7,878 nucleotides of DNA, taken from contig WJIN01000204.1 of the NCBI GenBank assembly GCA_014730295.1, positions 1 through 7,878 on the forward strand, in the 5' to 3' direction. Shown here one piece after another: positions 6,655 to 7,878 of this stretch (position 1 is the first letter of the stretch; every line of letters starts with the position of its first letter). The translations under genes and the position numbers were made by a program. A model generated the notes under the pieces. It had not been told where the DNA came from. It saw only the letters and a program-made list of their open reading frames with translations, and made no database searches. Origin of the DNA: Promethearchaeota archaeon. Lineage in GTDB: Archaea > Asgardarchaeota > Lokiarchaeia > Sigynarchaeales > SOKP01.

Positions 6655-6673
6655 TTTCAATCATCTGAAAGGG

Positions 6674-6679
6674 ATATAC
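6674..6679 (-). promoter_or_regulatory. weak TATA element for the NERD helicase
   Basis: GTATAT preceded by an A-run on the minus strand, centred about 22 bases before ATG 6654, close to the spacing of leaderless archaeal transcripts. An alternative TTTTTTAA lies at 6715-6722 and would give a leader of about 35 bases. The gene lacks the TTTAAATA octamer used elsewhere in the window. Confidence 0.3.
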
Positions 6680-6765
6680 TTTTTTGTCTTATGATATTAA
6701 CATTCGCCTACTCCTTAAAAAATCTATCGAATAGGATATTGAATCGGAATAAAAGATCTTTTTTG

Positions 6766-6773
6766 TTTAAATA
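6766..6773 (+). promoter_or_regulatory. TATA box for the 260-aa plus-strand gene
   Basis: TTTAAATA on the plus strand, predicting a start near 6795 and a leader of about 35 bases to ATG 6830. The divergent helicase promoter shares the same 175-base gap. Confidence 0.5.
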
Positions 6774-6829
6774 GAAGGATCGAAATACAATGGTAAACCA
6801 TAATTAAACTAAATTTGGAAAAAACTCTC

Positions 6830-7612
6830 ATGACCAATACTCATAATTATTCATTTTTCGGGCAGAAATCCGCGCTAATTATCAAAAGTTCCTCGAACTC
6901 CGAACCTTATCTCTTTATTCAGTGCCTTAAGACCCATGAAGACGGAGTATGGGAGAAACCGTCGCAAGGAGAGGGAAAGGTAATTAAACTTTCTCTGGAA
7001 GAAATGGCGATGGTCCTTCAGGTGTTGCAGATGCGAATCCCGAAATGGTCCGCGTATCACAGCTTTAACGATACCGACACACAGATCCGGCTTAATTGGG
7101 ATAATTCTAAGCAAAAAGCATGGTTTAATATCGGGGAATATCGCAAAAGTCTTGATGTTGCGCAGATTGAGATACTAAAATTATTGCTTAAGCACATGCT
7201 CTTGGAAAAAATTGAATTTGGAACTTCACGGAAAACAGGGAAAAATGGTTCGGAAGGGTCCAATTCAATTAATGGTGCTACTACTCGAAATAAAACCAAA
7301 GAATATAGGGCAAAAAGTAAACCACCAAAAACAACCGATTCCCTATTAAATGAGCGCAAAAAGAAAGAATCAAAAACCGTTATCAAAGAGGAGATCGTTG
7401 AAACTTCTTCCAATTTTTCCAATAATAATGTTGCGACTTTAACGGGCAGTATTCAGCGGGAGACTCCGAAAGCCCTACTAATTCGACTTATCGATGATAC
7501 GGAGCTGTGGGTTCCCAAGTCTAAAATCCATAATACCTATACTCTGGAAAATGGTACAGTCCAAGATTTCCAAATCGAAGCGTGGATTCTTGAAAAAAAT
7601 AAAAATGGCTAA
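6830..7612 (+). CDS. putative ssDNA-binding (Whirly/PC4-like) protein with C-terminal PKSxI domain
   Basis: A 260-residue protein with three parts. Residues about 6-126 resemble Whirly/PC4-type ssDNA-binding domains by pattern only: beta strands, then 'KLSLEEMAMVLQVL' (53-66), a 'KWSAYHSF' strand (72-79), 'WDNSKQKAWFNIGEYRKSL' (90-108) and a closing helix 'AQIEILKLLLKHML' (111-124). Residues about 131-198 are a charged, low-complexity linker rich in Lys, Ser, Asn and Thr, probably disordered. Residues about 199-256 form a small beta domain with 'ETPKALLI' and 'LWVPKSKI' (226-233); I know this pattern from uncharacterised phage and prokaryotic proteins. A role in holding ssDNA produced by the neighbouring nuclease-helicase is inference from fold resemblance and position. 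ATG 6830 is preferred over a TTG five codons upstream (6815). Shine-Dalgarno is weak (GGA). The gene itself is clearly real. Confidence 0.85.
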   Translation: MTNTHNYSFFGQKSALIIKSSSNSEPYLFIQCLKTHEDGVWEKPSQGEGKVIKLSLEEMAMVLQVLQMRIPKWSAYHSFNDTDTQIRLNWDNSKQKAWFNIGEYRKSLDVAQIEILKLLLKHMLLEKIEFGTSRKTGKNGSEGSNSINGATTRNKTKEYRAKSKPPKTTDSLLNERKKKESKTVIKEEIVETSSNFSNNNVATLTGSIQRETPKALLIRLIDDTELWVPKSKIHNTYTLENGTVQDFQIEAWILEKNKNG

Positions 7613-7638
7613 AAAGTTAGGCTTGGTATTAAACAATC

Positions 7639-7651
7639 TTTTTATTCTTTT
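7639..7651 (+). terminator. T-rich stop after the 260-aa gene
   Basis: T5 and T4 runs (7639-7643, 7648-7651) lie 26-40 bases past the stop codon at 7612. The rest of the convergent gap to 7715 is plain AT-rich DNA with a 10-base direct repeat, AAAAATATTA (7660-7669 and 7700-7709), and nothing else visible. Confidence 0.35.
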
Positions 7652-7715
7652 GGGATTATAAAAATATTAGATAAACAATATTGGTTATATCTTATGATTA
7701 AAAATATTACTGCTT

Positions 7716-7878
7716 TTATTTATCTAATAGATTTTTTCTTTTTAAAGATTCTTCTAAGCAATCAAGTTGACCGAGAATCCATTTTTGGAAAGTGTCGAAA
7801 TCTTTAATATCGGGGATTTGCGTGTCGGATTCATTGTGGGTGATGGATTGGGTATTGTTCTCCGAAAGATTAGTATCC
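7716..7878 (-). CDS. C-terminal end of an unknown protein, cut by the window edge
   Basis: An open minus-strand frame runs in from beyond 7878 and stops at TAA 7716-7718, giving the last 53 residues. The first part is polar (DTNLSENNTQ), perhaps a linker. It is followed by a short amphipathic stretch with FDTFQKWIL and LEESLKRKNLL, probably one or two helices. The other minus-strand frame checked is closed at once by a stop. It converges with the 260-aa gene. No family can be named from this fragment, and the start lies outside the window. Confidence 0.5.
   Translation of the reverse strand, partial: DTNLSENNTQSITHNESDTQIPDIKDFDTFQKWILGQLDCLEESLKRKNLLDK

Noticed and set aside
7057..7422. 121-codon minus-strand ORF opposite the 260-aa gene
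   Set aside because: It is antisense to a gene with coherent domain architecture and has no promoter or ribosome-binding site.
7660..7709. Direct repeat AAAAATATTA as an attachment site or repeat array
   Set aside because: It is only two copies here with a further copy at 67-76, purely A/T, as expected by chance in such DNA. No CRISPR, IS ends or tRNA genes were seen anywhere in the window.

Overview
The window looks archaeal. It is AT-rich (roughly 36-38% GC by eye), and almost every intergenic gap carries an archaeal-type TATA box, here the octamer TTTAAATA. Shine-Dalgarno sites are sparse (GAGG, GGTG), TTG is used as a start, and the core is an archaeal-style mre11-rad50 operon beside a ribbon-helix-helix regulator gene. 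An Asgard or other low-GC archaeal genome, or a large archaeal extrachromosomal element, would fit. Nothing in the sequence fixes the lineage.

Left part (1-1240): three small minus-strand genes. They are a possible 38-residue membrane peptide, a basic 102-residue protein of unknown function and a 60-residue ribbon-helix-helix protein. Each has a TATA box, and poly-T stops lie between them. The 329-base gap 912-1240 has no convincing protein gene. It holds what looks like a plus-strand small RNA: TATA box at 1086-1093, a 15-bp stem whose G-U pairs work only on the plus strand, and a hairpin plus T-run terminator at 1202-1219, convergent with the end of rad50.

Centre (1241-4663): a tight two-gene operon on the minus strand, mre11 then rad50, with 3 bases between them. 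Mre11 has all the phosphoesterase motifs but GSHD in place of GNHD. Rad50 is complete but short (696 aa), with a CxxC zinc hook in the middle.

Right part (4783-7878): a minus-strand NERD nuclease fused to a compact UvrD-like SF1 helicase. Divergent from it is a plus-strand 260-residue protein that resembles a Whirly/PC4-type ssDNA-binding domain, joined by a charged linker to a small domain with a 'WVPKSxI' motif. The C-terminal end of an unknown minus-strand gene enters at the right edge.

Together the four large genes suggest a DNA-end processing neighbourhood: end recognition and nicking (Mre11-Rad50), unwinding and cutting (NERD helicase) and possibly ssDNA handling (the divergent gene). 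In many archaea mre11-rad50 sits with herA-nurA. Neither is visible here, and the NERD helicase occupies the adjacent place. Whether this is housekeeping repair or defence against foreign DNA cannot be decided from the sequence.
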